Positions 1 to 9,389 of a stretch of 64,000 nucleotides of DNA are shown one piece after another (within the stretch, counting starts at the first letter, position 1; each line of letters begins with the position of its first letter). Origin of the DNA: Kibdelosporangium persicum (GTDB lineage Bacteria > Actinomycetota > Actinomycetes > Mycobacteriales > Pseudonocardiaceae); NCBI RefSeq assembly GCF_013280595.1, contig NZ_JAAATY010000030.1, forward strand, positions 61,228 to 125,227. Reading direction: 5' to 3'. The position numbers and the translations under genes are program-made. The notes under the pieces were generated by a model. That model was not told where the DNA came from. It worked only from the letters and a program-made list of their open reading frames with translations, and searched no databases.

Positions 1-150
1 GGCGGTCTGGTGGCCGTTGGCGGACTCCTCGCCGGTCACGGGGACGTCGAGCGACGGCGTGGCCTCTTCCTCCGAAGGGCGCCGGTGCAGGCCCGCGACC
101 TTGGGGCGCCGGGACGGCGGGGTGGCGGGACGGCGGCGAGGGGGTGGCAC
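1..150 (-). CDS. Mce-operon associated protein, N-terminal fragment
   Basis: Fifty codons run off the left edge of the window. The frame opens with a GTG at 150, with GGAAGG upstream, and encodes a Pro/Arg-rich start (PPPRRRPATPPSRRPKVAGL) followed by a Ser/Thr/Glu-rich stretch. Actinobacterial mce operons commonly end with one or more short Mce-associated proteins after mceF; this is the second after mceF here, 34 bp behind the previous gene. The visible part is a disordered, basic cytoplasmic segment, and a membrane anchor would be expected beyond the edge. Only position and composition support the call. Confidence 0.55.
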   Translation of the reverse strand, partial: MPPPRRRPATPPSRRPKVAGLHRRPSEEEATPSLDVPVTGEESANGHQTA

Positions 151-184
151 GGTCGGTGTCCTTCCGGGAACTTCTGGCCGGGAA

Positions 185-697
185 CTACTGGCCGGTGGCG
201 GAGTACGGGACCTGGCGCAGCGCTTTGACCTTCCAGCCGTCGTCGGTCTGGTCGAGCGCGGCCTCGATCCGCAGCCGCTTGGTCGTCGGCGCCTTGTCGC
301 TCTCCTTCACGGTCGTGTCCACCACGACCAGGAGGCTGGCCTCCTTCTTCTGCAGGTTCACGTCGGTCACCGCGGTCTCCCGGACCGCGGCCGTGGTGAC
401 CACCTTGGCGTCGGAGATCCGCTTCTTGAAGTCGGCCTGGTTCTTGGCGTAGTCGTCGTGCACGGCACCGGTCGACACGTCCAGGAAGCGCTGGTAGGTC
501 GCGTCCACGTTGGTGTGGTCCAGCGAGGTCAGGGTCGCCACGGCGGCGGACCCGACCGTGCTGACCTCTTCCCGGGTGCGCCGCACGTCCGAGTCGTCCC
601 CGCTGGCCGCGGCCCACCAGACGCCGAACACCGCGGCGAAGACGCCCGCGACCACGACCAGCGCGATCGAGCCGTACAGCAGGTAGCGGTTCGTCAT
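185..697 (-). CDS. Mce-associated membrane protein
   Basis: A 170-aa protein starting MTNRYLLYG, with one N-terminal membrane segment (about residues 6-27) and an extracytoplasmic domain of the Mce-associated/NTF2-like type. The ATG overlaps the mceF stop as ATGA, which fixes the start and implies translational coupling. In mycobacteria, proteins of this class (Mam) accompany Mce transporters and help stabilise the complex; whether it does so here is inference. No catalytic motif is visible. Confidence 0.75.
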   Translation of the reverse strand: MTNRYLLYGSIALVVVAGVFAAVFGVWWAAASGDDSDVRRTREEVSTVGSAAVATLTSLDHTNVDATYQRFLDVSTGAVHDDYAKNQADFKKRISDAKVVTTAAVRETAVTDVNLQKKEASLLVVVDTTVKESDKAPTTKRLRIEAALDQTDDGWKVKALRQVPYSATGQ

Positions 698-1953
698 GAT
701 CCTCCGAGCGTCTGCAACAGGTCGAGCGGTCCGGCCGTGTGCGGCTCGCCGAGCACGCCGATCAGGCCCGCGGAGCCCTCGGCCAGCTGCTCGCCCGGCC
801 TGCCCGCGTTGGCGTGGATCTGCGCCTGCGACGGTGCGGCGATTTTCCCACCGTACGGCGCGTTCTGCGCGCCACGCACGTTGATCGGGCTGCCGACCGG
901 TTCCGCGCAGTATGCCTTCTCGTTCGTCGGGGCAGGCGCCACGTCGTTGCCCGGCCGCCGGGTGGTCTGCTCGTAGCCCTTCACGCACGGCGGCGGGTTG
1001 AAGATGTTCAGCGCCAGGCCGAGGTGCGCGGTGCCGTCGCCGGGGGCCACGGTGTTCGCACCGACCGCGACCACCGGGTACGTGACCAGTGCCTGTTCGA
1101 GGCCGGCGGTGCGGGTGACCAGGATGTTCGACGTGGTCAGCAGGTTCGCCAGGACCACGCTCAGCCCGGTGCCGGACTCCCGCAGCAGGCCGCTGACCTG
1201 CTCGGCCGCCTGCGGCGTCGCGGCGATCAGCCTGCGGATGTCGCCGTCGGAGTTCTTCAGCTGCTCGTTCAGCTGGGCCAGGCTGTGGGAGAAGGACTTG
1301 ATGTTGCCGGACTCCGCGTTCTGGGTGTCCAGCACGGTCCCGGCGTTCTCCAGCAGCTCGATGGTTTGCGGCAGGTTCTCCCGCGCGGCCTTGGTGAACT
1401 CGCCGGTCGAGTCGAGCAGCTGCGCCAGGTCCGGGCCGGTGCCCGCGAACGCCTTGTCCAGCTCGTCCACGACCGTCTTCAGCGACTCGGTCGGCACCGA
1501 GACCACCAGGTCGTCGAGGTCCCGCAGGACCTTGTCGGTGGACAGCGGCGTCTTGGTCCGGTCGGCCAGGATCACCGAGTCGCCGCTGAGGTACGGCCCG
1601 GCGTCCTTCGCCGGTTGCAGGTCCACGAACTGCTCACCCACCGCGGACCGGTTGGCCACCACCGCCTGGAGGTCCGACGGGATGCGCGGCGCGTCCGGCC
1701 GGATGTTCAGGTCCACTTCGAGGCCGTCGCGCGTCAGCCGCATCTCGCCGACCCGGCCGACCTGCACCCCGCGGTACGTCACCTCGGCGTTGGTGAAGAT
1801 GCCGCCGGAGTCGTGGAGCTGAAGCCGGACCGTGTAGCCGTCCCGGCCGAAGACCTTTCCGACGTCGGTGAACCGGAACAGCGCGTACACCACCGCGACG
1901 ATCGCGATCACGAAGAACGCGACGATCTGCAACCTCGTCCGCTTGGTCAGCAC
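694..1953 (-). CDS. MCE family protein, MceF position
   Basis: A 419-aa MCE protein, last of the six in the operon. It starts at a GTG (1953) that overlaps the mceE stop by 7 bp. One N-terminal membrane anchor (about 6-28) is followed by an MCE/MlaD domain (about 38-115, containing YRGVQVGRV) and a long helical region. MCE proteins form a hexameric, channel-like periplasmic assembly that passes lipids to the YrbE permeases. The C-terminal part is rich in Pro, Gly and Ala and carries two Cys. The exact substrate (sterol, fatty acid or other lipid) cannot be read from sequence. Confidence 0.88.
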   Translation of the reverse strand: MLTKRTRLQIVAFFVIAIVAVVYALFRFTDVGKVFGRDGYTVRLQLHDSGGIFTNAEVTYRGVQVGRVGEMRLTRDGLEVDLNIRPDAPRIPSDLQAVVANRSAVGEQFVDLQPAKDAGPYLSGDSVILADRTKTPLSTDKVLRDLDDLVVSVPTESLKTVVDELDKAFAGTGPDLAQLLDSTGEFTKAARENLPQTIELLENAGTVLDTQNAESGNIKSFSHSLAQLNEQLKNSDGDIRRLIAATPQAAEQVSGLLRESGTGLSVVLANLLTTSNILVTRTAGLEQALVTYPVVAVGANTVAPGDGTAHLGLALNIFNPPPCVKGYEQTTRRPGNDVAPAPTNEKAYCAEPVGSPINVRGAQNAPYGGKIAAPSQAQIHANAGRPGEQLAEGSAGLIGVLGEPHTAGPLDLLQTLGGS

Positions 1954-3131
1954 CGCTGGCCTCCCAGGATCGAGCCGAGCAGGCCGCCCGCGTTGGAGCA
2001 CGGCTTGCTCGGGGTGCTGGGCTGGTTGCCGAGGTCCGGCACGCCCAGCGGCGGCGGCGCACCGGGCTGGGCGCCGTCCTGGCCGCCCAGCAGGTCCCCC
2101 ACCAACGGGATGTCCTGCAAGGGGTTCTGCCTGCTGCGGGACAGGTTGTTCACCACTTCCTGCAGGTTCAGGTCGATCTTGGCGTACAGGTTGAAGTAGT
2201 CGCCCTTCACGCCCGCGACCGCGGAGTCCGGGAACGGGAAGCTCAGCAGCAGTTCCAGCGCCTTGGGCAGGTTCGCGCCCGCCTCGCTGAGCTTCTGCAG
2301 CGTCGGGGTGAGCGCCTTGAGGTCCGCGACGACGTCCGCCTTGCTCTGGTTGATCGTGCCGACCGCGACGTCGGAGAGCTGGTCGAGGTTCTGCAACATG
2401 GTGACCAGCTGCGGCCGCTGCTCGGCCAGCACCTGCAAGCCGGGGCCGATCTCGTCGAGCACCTGGGCGATCTTGTCCTTCTGCCCGTCCAGCGTGCCCG
2501 ACAGCTTGTTCAGGCCGTCCAGCGCCTTGGTGATGTCACCGCGCCGGGCGTCGAGGCCGGACACCAGCTTGTTCGTGTTGGTCAGCAGGGCACGCAGTTG
2601 CGGCTCGTTGCCGTCGGCCACCTGGTTCAGCTCGTTGGCGATGGTCCGCAACTGGTCGACGCCACCGCCGTTGAGCAGCATCGACAACGCACCGAGGACC
2701 TCTTCGACCTCGGTGTTGCGGTTCGTGCGGTCCAGGCCGATGTACGCGCCGTTGGCGAGCTTGCCCTGTTCCTTGCCCGTGTCCGGCGCGGTCAGCTCGA
2801 TGTACTTCTCACCCAGCAGGCTCGACTGGCGCAGCCGGGCCAGGGAGTTGCCGGGCAGGTCCACGTCGCCGCGCACGCTCATGGTGACCTCGGCGGTCCA
2901 GCCGTCCGGCGCGAGGGTGATCGCCTCGACCCGGCCGACCGGGACCTCGTTGACCTTCACGCCGGACTGCGGCACGAGGTCGAGCACGTCCCGGAACTGG
3001 GCTTTCACCGTGTACGGGTGGTCGCCGAGATCGGCGCCGCCGGGCAGCGGCAGGTCGTAGATGCCCTCGAAGCTGCACGAGCTCAGCAGCAGCGCGCCCG
3101 CGCAGGCGCCGACGATCATGCGCATCCTCAT
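1947..3131 (-). CDS. MCE family lipoprotein, MceE position
   Basis: A 394-aa MCE protein with a lipoprotein signal: the N-terminus ends in the lipobox LLSSC (Cys19), so it is probably lipid-anchored rather than membrane-spanning, as is usual for MceE (LprN-like) members. The MCE domain covers about 40-115 and an alpha-helical rod follows. The ATG at 3131 overlaps the mceD stop as ATGA; internal Met codons at 3 and 5 are less likely starts. The C-terminus is Pro/Gly-rich. Confidence 0.88.
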   Translation of the reverse strand: MRMRMIVGACAGALLLSSCSFEGIYDLPLPGGADLGDHPYTVKAQFRDVLDLVPQSGVKVNEVPVGRVEAITLAPDGWTAEVTMSVRGDVDLPGNSLARLRQSSLLGEKYIELTAPDTGKEQGKLANGAYIGLDRTNRNTEVEEVLGALSMLLNGGGVDQLRTIANELNQVADGNEPQLRALLTNTNKLVSGLDARRGDITKALDGLNKLSGTLDGQKDKIAQVLDEIGPGLQVLAEQRPQLVTMLQNLDQLSDVAVGTINQSKADVVADLKALTPTLQKLSEAGANLPKALELLLSFPFPDSAVAGVKGDYFNLYAKIDLNLQEVVNNLSRSRQNPLQDIPLVGDLLGGQDGAQPGAPPPLGVPDLGNQPSTPSKPCSNAGGLLGSILGGQRC

Positions 3132-4291
3132 CGGCCACCTCCCAGCGGAACCGGGAACTGCGGCACGAACCCGTTGCTGTAGGCGTTGAGCACCTGCGGA
3201 ACCGACGGGATGCCCTTCACGAGCGGCGCGGCGGCCTTGCAGGCGTCGGACAGCAGCGTCGGGATGTCCTTGGGCGTGCCCTGTTCGAGCAGCTTGCAGA
3301 TCATCACGATCGGCGGCTGGGTCAGCTCGTTGAGGTTCGCCCGGGCGTCCAGCGTTCCGGACGCCGCGTTGTACGTGTTGTAGACGTTGCTCAGCGCCAG
3401 CGGGGCGACGTCGAGCACCTCGGCGAGCGCGGCCCGCTGGTCGACGAGCACCTTGGTGACCGACGCCAGTTTGTCCACGTTGGACTTCAGGCGGTCCCGG
3501 TTGTCCCTGATGAACGCCTGCACCTGCTCCAGCGCGGTCGACAGCTGCTGCACAGCCTGCGCGAGGTTGGTGCGCTCGGCGGCGAGGAACTTGCTCACGT
3601 CGGCCAGCTGCTGGGAGAACTGCCGGACCTGCTGGTCGCTCGCGGCCAGCGTGCCGGTGAACCTGTTCAGGTTGTCCACTGTGGAGAACAGCTGTTCCTG
3701 GCTGCCGGACAGGGTTCTGGCCGCCTGGCCGAGCTGTTTGATCGTGTCGTGGGTGGCCTGGCCGTTGCCTTCGAGGTTCTTGGCCAGCGTGTCCAGCAGG
3801 TCCGACAGGGCGCCGTCCTTGTTGGCGCCGTTGGGACCGAGCGTGGTGCTCACCCGGTTCAGGCTCTTGTAGAGCTCGTCGACCTCAAGCGGAGTCGCGG
3901 TGCGCTGACGCGGGATCGTCGCACCCGAGTTCATCTGCGGGCCGGCCACGTAGGCGGGCGCGAGCTGCACGTACCGGTCGCTGACCAGCGAGGGCGCGAC
4001 CACGACCGCGCTGGCGTCCAACGGGATCGCCCGGTCACGGTCGACCAGCAGCTCGACCTTGACCTGGTCGCCCTGCGGCTCCACCTTGTCCACGGTGCCG
4101 ACCGCGACGCCGAGCACGCGCACGTCGTTGCCCTCGTAAAGGCCGACCGCGGCACCGAAGTACGCCGTGATGCGCTTGCTTCCGCTGTCGGTCAGCACGT
4201 ACCACAGCACCACCGCGGCGGCGAGCGCGAGCACACAGGCGATCGCGACGCCACGTCCGAGGTCGCGCCCCTGGCGCGTTTTGAACGTCAT
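3128..4291 (-). CDS. MCE family protein, MceD position
   Basis: A 387-aa MCE protein. The start MTFKTRQG at 4291 is chosen because it overlaps the mceC stop as ATGA; an ATG nine bases further upstream lacks this coupling. A membrane anchor (about 14-34) precedes the MCE domain (about 38-112, motif RVLGVAVGTV). The rest is predicted long helices rich in Gln, Leu and Asp, typical of the coiled rod that builds the transport needle with the other Mce subunits. Confidence 0.88.
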   Translation of the reverse strand: MTFKTRQGRDLGRGVAIACVLALAAAVVLWYVLTDSGSKRITAYFGAAVGLYEGNDVRVLGVAVGTVDKVEPQGDQVKVELLVDRDRAIPLDASAVVVAPSLVSDRYVQLAPAYVAGPQMNSGATIPRQRTATPLEVDELYKSLNRVSTTLGPNGANKDGALSDLLDTLAKNLEGNGQATHDTIKQLGQAARTLSGSQEQLFSTVDNLNRFTGTLAASDQQVRQFSQQLADVSKFLAAERTNLAQAVQQLSTALEQVQAFIRDNRDRLKSNVDKLASVTKVLVDQRAALAEVLDVAPLALSNVYNTYNAASGTLDARANLNELTQPPIVMICKLLEQGTPKDIPTLLSDACKAAAPLVKGIPSVPQVLNAYSNGFVPQFPVPLGGGR

Positions 4292-5271
4292 GGCGCACAC
4301 CCCTGCGGGTTGATCGGGCCGACGGACGGCGGCAGCAGGCCGCAGATGTAGTTGTCGAACCAGCGGCCGTTGCCGAGCGTGTTGGTGAACTGGCGGACGA
4401 ACGGGGCGAACTTCTCGATGCCCTTGCTCAGGTCGTCCTGGTTGCGCTGGAGCATCGCGGTGAACTGGTCCAGCTGCGCCAGCACCGGGTCCAGCTGCTT
4501 GGAGTTGTCGTCGACCAGGCCTTTCAGCTCAGCCGACAGCTTCTTCGTGCCGTCGAGCAACGCGCTGATCGCCTGTTTGCGCTTACGGACCTCGTCGAGC
4601 AGCTTGTTGCCGTCCTCCAACAGTTTCGCCACTTCGGCGTCCCGGTCGGCCAGCGTCTGCGAGATCCGCGCGGTGTTGCCCAGCAGCTGCGCCAGTTGCT
4701 CGTCCCGGCTGGAGATCGTCCTGGACAACGCCGACAGCCCGTCGAGCGCGCCCTTCACGTTGTCCGACGTGTCGGCGAACGTCTGCGACAGCACCTCGAA
4801 GCTCTTGGCCAGCTGCGGCGTGTCGACCGCGTCGACCGTCTCGGCCAAGCCGCGGAACGCTTCCAGCACGTCGTACGGCGCGATCGTGCGGTTGCGCGGG
4901 ATCGGCCTGTCCGGGTCGAGCGTGCCCGAGCCGTCCGGTTCCAGTGCCAGGTACTTCTGCCCCAGCAAGGTCTTGATCTTGATGGCCGCCCTGGTCCGGT
5001 CGCCCATCCAGGCGTCCTTGACCTTGAACGAGACCAGCACCGAGTCGCCGTCCAGGTCGACGTCGGTGACCTTGCCGACCTTCACGCCCGCGATGCGCAC
5101 CTCGTCGCTCGGCTTGATGCCGGCGGCCTCGGAGAACTGGGCCTGGTAGGTCGTGCCGCCGCCGATGATCGGCAGGTCGTCGGAGTAGACCGCGGCCAGC
5201 AGCACCAGCGCGATCACCACCAGACCGGTGACGCCGATCGTGATCGGGTTGCGGGAACGGAAGGACCTCAT
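4288..5271 (-). CDS. MCE family protein, MceC position
   Basis: A 327-aa MCE protein, shorter than its neighbours. The start MRSFRSRNP at 5271 overlaps the mceB stop as ATGA; an in-frame ATG 111 bases upstream lies inside mceB coding sequence and is rejected. One membrane anchor (about 10-30), an MCE domain (about 39-113, motif RIAGVKVGKV) and a helical region follow. The C-terminus has paired Cys (NYICG and PQGCAP) that resemble the Cys pair at the MceB C-terminus and may form a disulfide outside the membrane. Confidence 0.88.
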   Translation of the reverse strand: MRSFRSRNPITIGVTGLVVIALVLLAAVYSDDLPIIGGGTTYQAQFSEAAGIKPSDEVRIAGVKVGKVTDVDLDGDSVLVSFKVKDAWMGDRTRAAIKIKTLLGQKYLALEPDGSGTLDPDRPIPRNRTIAPYDVLEAFRGLAETVDAVDTPQLAKSFEVLSQTFADTSDNVKGALDGLSALSRTISSRDEQLAQLLGNTARISQTLADRDAEVAKLLEDGNKLLDEVRKRKQAISALLDGTKKLSAELKGLVDDNSKQLDPVLAQLDQFTAMLQRNQDDLSKGIEKFAPFVRQFTNTLGNGRWFDNYICGLLPPSVGPINPQGCAP

Positions 5272-6296
5272 CCTTTGCACCTCGGCTGGGAGACCGGCGC
5301 GACCGGGATGCTGATCGGCTGGGTGATCAACGGCGGCAACGAGACCGACCCCGATGCCGAACAGAGATAGAAGTTGAACCACGAGCCGTAGCTGGCTGTG
5401 CGGGTCAGCGTGGACACCTTCTCCGGGAAGAACTGGAAGAAGTGCTCGACGATCTGCTCGTTGTCGTTGAGGTTCTTGGTCAACGTGCCGAGTGCGGCGA
5501 TGTCGTTCCTCAGCGGCTCACGGGCCTCGTCGAGCAAGCCCGCCGTGGTCCCGGCGAGCCCGGACAGCGCCTGGATCGCGTCACCGATCGGCTTGCGGTC
5601 CGCGGCCAGTCCGGAGACCAGTTGCTGCAACTGGACGACGAGGTCGCTCAGCTGCTGGCCGCGGGCGTTCACCGTGTCCAGCAGGCTGTTCAGGTTGGTG
5701 ATCACTTCGCCGATCACCGCGTCCTTGTCCGCGATCGTCTTGGTCAGCGAGGCGGTGTGCGACAGCAGCGATTCGACCGTGCCGCCTTCGCCCTGCAGGA
5801 CCTGGATGATCTCGTAGGACAGCTTGTTCACGTCGTCCGGGGACAGCGCTCGGAACAACGGCTTGAAGCCGTTGAACAGTTCGGTCAGGTCCAGCGCGGG
5901 CCTGGTGCGCTCCAACGGGATCGTGCCGCCCGGCTCGAGCAACCCGGTGCCGGTGCCCTGGCTGAGCGCGATGTACCGCTGGCCCACCAGGTTGCGGAAC
6001 TTGATCGTCGCGGTGACACCGGCGGGCAGCCTGCGGCCCGCGTCGACCGAGAACCTCACCTCGGCCTGCTTGCGGTCCGCGATCCCGACCTCCTCGACCT
6101 GGCCGACCCGGACGCCCGCGATGCGCACGTCGTCACCGGGCAGCAGCGACGTCACGTCGACGAACCGGGCCGAATAGGTGTTGGTGGAGCTGAGGTTCGT
6201 GTTCGCGATGCTGATCGCCAGCACGGCCGTGGCGACCACGGTGACCACGATGAACAGCGTCAGCTTGATCATCGGCGCGGCAAGGGTGTTTTTCAT
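5268..6296 (-). CDS. MCE family protein, MceB position
   Basis: A 342-aa MCE protein with an N-terminal membrane anchor (about 10-32), an MCE domain (about 40-117, motif RIAGVRVGQV) and a helical rod. Two C-terminal Cys (FYLCS and QPRCKG) match the pattern in MceC. It starts at an ATG preceded by GGACGG. Unlike every other junction in this operon, it is separated from the upstream gene (mceA) by 157 bp that contain an inverted repeat, so its expression may be set differently from mceA. Confidence 0.88.
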   Translation of the reverse strand: MKNTLAAPMIKLTLFIVVTVVATAVLAISIANTNLSSTNTYSARFVDVTSLLPGDDVRIAGVRVGQVEEVGIADRKQAEVRFSVDAGRRLPAGVTATIKFRNLVGQRYIALSQGTGTGLLEPGGTIPLERTRPALDLTELFNGFKPLFRALSPDDVNKLSYEIIQVLQGEGGTVESLLSHTASLTKTIADKDAVIGEVITNLNSLLDTVNARGQQLSDLVVQLQQLVSGLAADRKPIGDAIQALSGLAGTTAGLLDEAREPLRNDIAALGTLTKNLNDNEQIVEHFFQFFPEKVSTLTRTASYGSWFNFYLCSASGSVSLPPLITQPISIPVAPVSQPRCKG

Positions 6297-6332
6297 GGTT
6301 GCCGTCCGATGAGAGTCGGGATCGAGGTGGTT

Positions 6333-6397
6333 CCTGGCGGTGCCGCCGGATCGCCCCCATACCGGGCGTATTCGGGTGATTCGGCGGTGCCGCCAGG
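6333..6397. repeat. Inverted repeat in the mceA-mceB gap
   Basis: CCTGGCGGTGCCGCC (6333-6347) is mirrored by GGCGGTGCCGCCAGG (6383-6397), 13 of 15 bases pairing across a 35-base loop. It sits in the only sizeable gap of an otherwise overlapping operon. It could be a processing or attenuation hairpin that changes the ratio of mceA to mceB-F. There is no T-run, so it is not a classical terminator. Confidence 0.5.
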
Positions 6398-6453
6398 GGC
6401 CGCCTCGGCCCGGCTATCGCGGACGGGCAGCCATGAAAGACACCCTCTGCCCC

Positions 6454-7770
6454 TCATCGGGCGGTCACCTCCGCTCCCCGGAACACCGGCGCGGCGAGCA
6501 TCGTCGTCCACGCGGGCACCTGATCAGGCCGCATGCCCATCCGGTCGGCCATCATCGCGGCGACGAACTCCTGCTCGGTACGGGTGTTCGCGAGCCCGAA
6601 GCCGGACGGGGACGTCTGGCCGATCAGGCTCGGCGGCAGCACGCCGTCCTGCGCGGACCGGGCCGCGGGCGGCTGCGTGGAACCGTCCTTCAGCGGGCCC
6701 TCCGGTGGATGCTGCGGGAACGGGTCCGGGAACTGCTTGAAGTCGTAGCAGCGCGGCCCGCGCTTGTCGGCGTACCGCGGCTCGTCCTTGCCTGGCTTGT
6801 AGGCGCCGCGGTTGACCGTGATCTCGATCGTGGCGTGCAGGCCGGGTTCGTCCGTGCCCTTGCCGAAAGCCTTGTCCAGCACCGGGATCGTCTCGGCCAT
6901 CTGCCGCAGGAAGCACGGGTACTCCGGCGCGTACTTGGCCAGCAGCTCCAGCGTCGGCCGGGAGGTGTCCGCGAGCTGGATCAGGTTGTTCTTGTTCACC
7001 GCGAGGAACGTCCTCAGGTCGGTGCCCGCCGTGGTGACACTCGCGTACAGGTTGGACAGGTTGGTGCGCTGCTCGGCGAGGGTCTTCGACGTCGTCGTCA
7101 GGTCCGTCAGCGCCTGCACCAGCTCCGGCGCGGCCGCGCTGTAGGTGTCGGAGAACTTCACCAGCGCCTGCAGGTCGTGTTGCAGCTGGGGCACGTGCGG
7201 GGCCAGTTCGCCGACGTACTGGCCGAGGTCGGACAGTGTCTCGCCGAGCGATTTGCCCTTGCCCTCCAGCGCGGTCGAGATCGCGGTCAGCGTGCTGGAC
7301 AGCTTCTGCGGCTGAACCGCCTGCAACACCGGCAGAAGGTCGTTCAGCGCCTTCTCCACCTCGATCGCGGGCGCCGAGGTGTCCTGCTCGATCACCGCAC
7401 CGTCCGAAATGGACTGTGCCGAGCGGTTCGCCGGGATCTGCAGCGCCACATAGCGTTCACCGAACAACGTCTTCGGCAGGAACCGCGCGGTGACGTCGCT
7501 GGGCACCAGGTTCGCCTTGTCCGGGTCCAGCGCCAGCGTCAGCTCGGCGCCGTGCCTGGTCGGCGTGATCTTCTCGACCGAGCCGACGATCAGCCCGCGC
7601 ACCTTGACGTCCGAGCGCTGCTGGAGCTGGTTGCCGACCTTGTCGGCGGTCAGCGTGACACGCACGAACGAGCTGAACGACTTGTTGAAGAACGCGACAC
7701 TCAGCACCACGAAGCCGATCAGCATCGCGATGAACACCAGGCCCAGCAGCCTGCGGCGGATCGTGCTCAT
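6454..7770 (-). CDS. MCE family protein, MceA position
   Basis: A 438-aa MCE protein, first of the six. The start MSTIRRRLLG at 7770 overlaps the yrbEB stop as ATGA. A membrane anchor (about 8-29), an MCE domain (about 37-112, motif KVRGLIVGSV) and a long helical region follow, with a Pro-rich C-terminus. In the family, one copy each of MceA-F forms the extracytoplasmic lipid channel joined to the YrbE permease pair. Confidence 0.9.
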   Translation of the reverse strand: MSTIRRRLLGLVFIAMLIGFVVLSVAFFNKSFSSFVRVTLTADKVGNQLQQRSDVKVRGLIVGSVEKITPTRHGAELTLALDPDKANLVPSDVTARFLPKTLFGERYVALQIPANRSAQSISDGAVIEQDTSAPAIEVEKALNDLLPVLQAVQPQKLSSTLTAISTALEGKGKSLGETLSDLGQYVGELAPHVPQLQHDLQALVKFSDTYSAAAPELVQALTDLTTTSKTLAEQRTNLSNLYASVTTAGTDLRTFLAVNKNNLIQLADTSRPTLELLAKYAPEYPCFLRQMAETIPVLDKAFGKGTDEPGLHATIEITVNRGAYKPGKDEPRYADKRGPRCYDFKQFPDPFPQHPPEGPLKDGSTQPPAARSAQDGVLPPSLIGQTSPSGFGLANTRTEQEFVAAMMADRMGMRPDQVPAWTTMLAAPVFRGAEVTAR

Positions 7771-8591
7771 CCGGCGATCCTCACGGTCGTCGTCGTGCCC
7801 CAGATCGCCAGGCTCAGGAAGAAGTCGAGCAGCGTGACCGCGACGATCGTCGTCCGCACGGCACGGCCGACGGCGACGCCGACGCCCGCCGGGCCGCCGC
7901 TGGCGCGGTAGCCGTAGTAGCAGTGGGTCAGGATGATCAGCACAGCGAAGATCAGCACCTTGCCGAACGACCAGAAAACGTCCTGGGGCGGGAGGAACAG
8001 GTCGAAATAGTGGTCGTACGTGCCCGCGGACTGGCCGTAGAAGTAGACCGTGATCGTCCGGGACGCGACGTACGAGGACAGCAGACCGATGATGTACAAC
8101 GGGATGACCGCGATGAACCCGGCCATGATCCGGGTGGTCACCAGGTAGGGCAGGCTCGGCACGCCCATCACTTCCAGCGCGTCGATCTCCTCGGAGATCC
8201 GCATCGCGCCGAGCTGGGCGGTGAACCCGGAGCCGACCGTCGCGGACAACGCCAGCCCGGCGACCAGGGGCGCGATCTCGCGCGTGTTGAAGTACGCCGA
8301 GACGAACCCGGCGAACGCGGCCGTGCCGATCTGGTTCAGCGCCGCGTAACCCTGCAGGCCCACGACCGTGCCGACGAACAACGTCAGCCCGAGCATCACG
8401 CCGATGGTGCCGCCGATGACCGCGAGCGCGCCGCTGCCGAAGCTGACCTCGGCCAGCAACCGCATGGTCTCGCGCATGTACCGGGTTGCCGCGCGCGGAA
8501 TCCACGCCAGTGCCCTGGCGTAGAACGACATCTGGTCGCCCGCTTTGTCCAGCATGTCCAGTGGCTTGCGGAGCTGGTCGGAGACCGCCAT
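7767..8591 (-). CDS. MlaE/YrbE-type ABC permease, YrbEB position
   Basis: A 274-aa MlaE-family permease with five or six hydrophobic segments. The signature EEIDALEVMGV (about 133-143) is the loop that contacts the ATPase in this family. It forms the inner-membrane pore with YrbEA and is powered by the ATPase encoded at the head of the operon. Its ATG lies 3 bp after the yrbEA stop. The short basic and amphipathic N-terminus is typical of the actinobacterial B paralogue. Confidence 0.92.
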   Translation of the reverse strand: MAVSDQLRKPLDMLDKAGDQMSFYARALAWIPRAATRYMRETMRLLAEVSFGSGALAVIGGTIGVMLGLTLFVGTVVGLQGYAALNQIGTAAFAGFVSAYFNTREIAPLVAGLALSATVGSGFTAQLGAMRISEEIDALEVMGVPSLPYLVTTRIMAGFIAVIPLYIIGLLSSYVASRTITVYFYGQSAGTYDHYFDLFLPPQDVFWSFGKVLIFAVLIILTHCYYGYRASGGPAGVGVAVGRAVRTTIVAVTLLDFFLSLAIWGTTTTVRIAG

Positions 8592-8594
8592 GTC

Positions 8595-9389
8595 TCAGCT
8601 CCCCTTCGCCGGCACGACCGTCAGGTACACAGTGGTCAGCACGAAGTTCACGAAGAACAGCAACAGGAACGTGATGACCACCGACTGGTTCACCGCGTCA
8701 CCGACGCCCTTGGGGCCGGGAGCGGGGTGCAGGCCGCGGTAGCAGGCGACCACACCGGCGATGAACCCGAAGATCAGCGCCTTGATCTCACTGATCCACA
8801 GGTCCGGCAGCTGGGCCAGGGCGGAGAAACCGGCGAGGTACGCACCGGGCGTGCCGCCCTGCAGGACCACGTTGAAGAAGTAGCCGCCAAGCACACCGAC
8901 AACGCTGACCAAACCGTTGAGCAGCACGGCAACGAGCATCGACGCGAGCACACGCGGCACGACGAGGCGCTGCACGGCGGAGACACCGAGCACCTCCATC
9001 GCGTCGATCTCCTCGCGGATGGTCCGTGCGCCGATGTCCGCGCACATCGCCGAGCCACCGGCACCGGCGACGAGCAGCGCGGTCACCAGGGGTGCGGCCT
9101 GCTGGATGATCGCCAGCACGCTCGCGGCACCCATGAACGACTGCGCGCCGAGCTGCGTGACCAACGATCCCAGCTGCAACGCGATGACCGCGCCGAACGG
9201 GATCGCGACCAGCGCGGTCGGCAGGATCGACACGCTCGCGATGAACCAGGACTGCTGGATGAACTCGCGGAACTGGAACGGCCGCTGGAAGAACCCGCGC
9301 ACGACGTCAAGCCCGAGGGCGAACATCTGCCCTGTTTCCCGAAGCGCGCCGGCACCAGGGAAGGACGACCTGGTGGAGCGAACTGTCAC
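8595..9389 (-). CDS. MlaE/YrbE-type ABC permease, YrbEA position
   Basis: A 264-aa MlaE-family permease. A GTG start at 9389 is chosen because it overlaps the ATPase stop (GTGA); a longer frame would run into the ATPase gene. The signature EEIDAMEVLGV marks the cytoplasmic coupling helix, and hydrophobic segments cover most of residues 45-255. It pairs with YrbEB, each Mce system needing one of each. Confidence 0.92.
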   Translation of the reverse strand: MTVRSTRSSFPGAGALRETGQMFALGLDVVRGFFQRPFQFREFIQQSWFIASVSILPTALVAIPFGAVIALQLGSLVTQLGAQSFMGAASVLAIIQQAAPLVTALLVAGAGGSAMCADIGARTIREEIDAMEVLGVSAVQRLVVPRVLASMLVAVLLNGLVSVVGVLGGYFFNVVLQGGTPGAYLAGFSALAQLPDLWISEIKALIFGFIAGVVACYRGLHPAPGPKGVGDAVNQSVVITFLLLFFVNFVLTTVYLTVVPAKGS

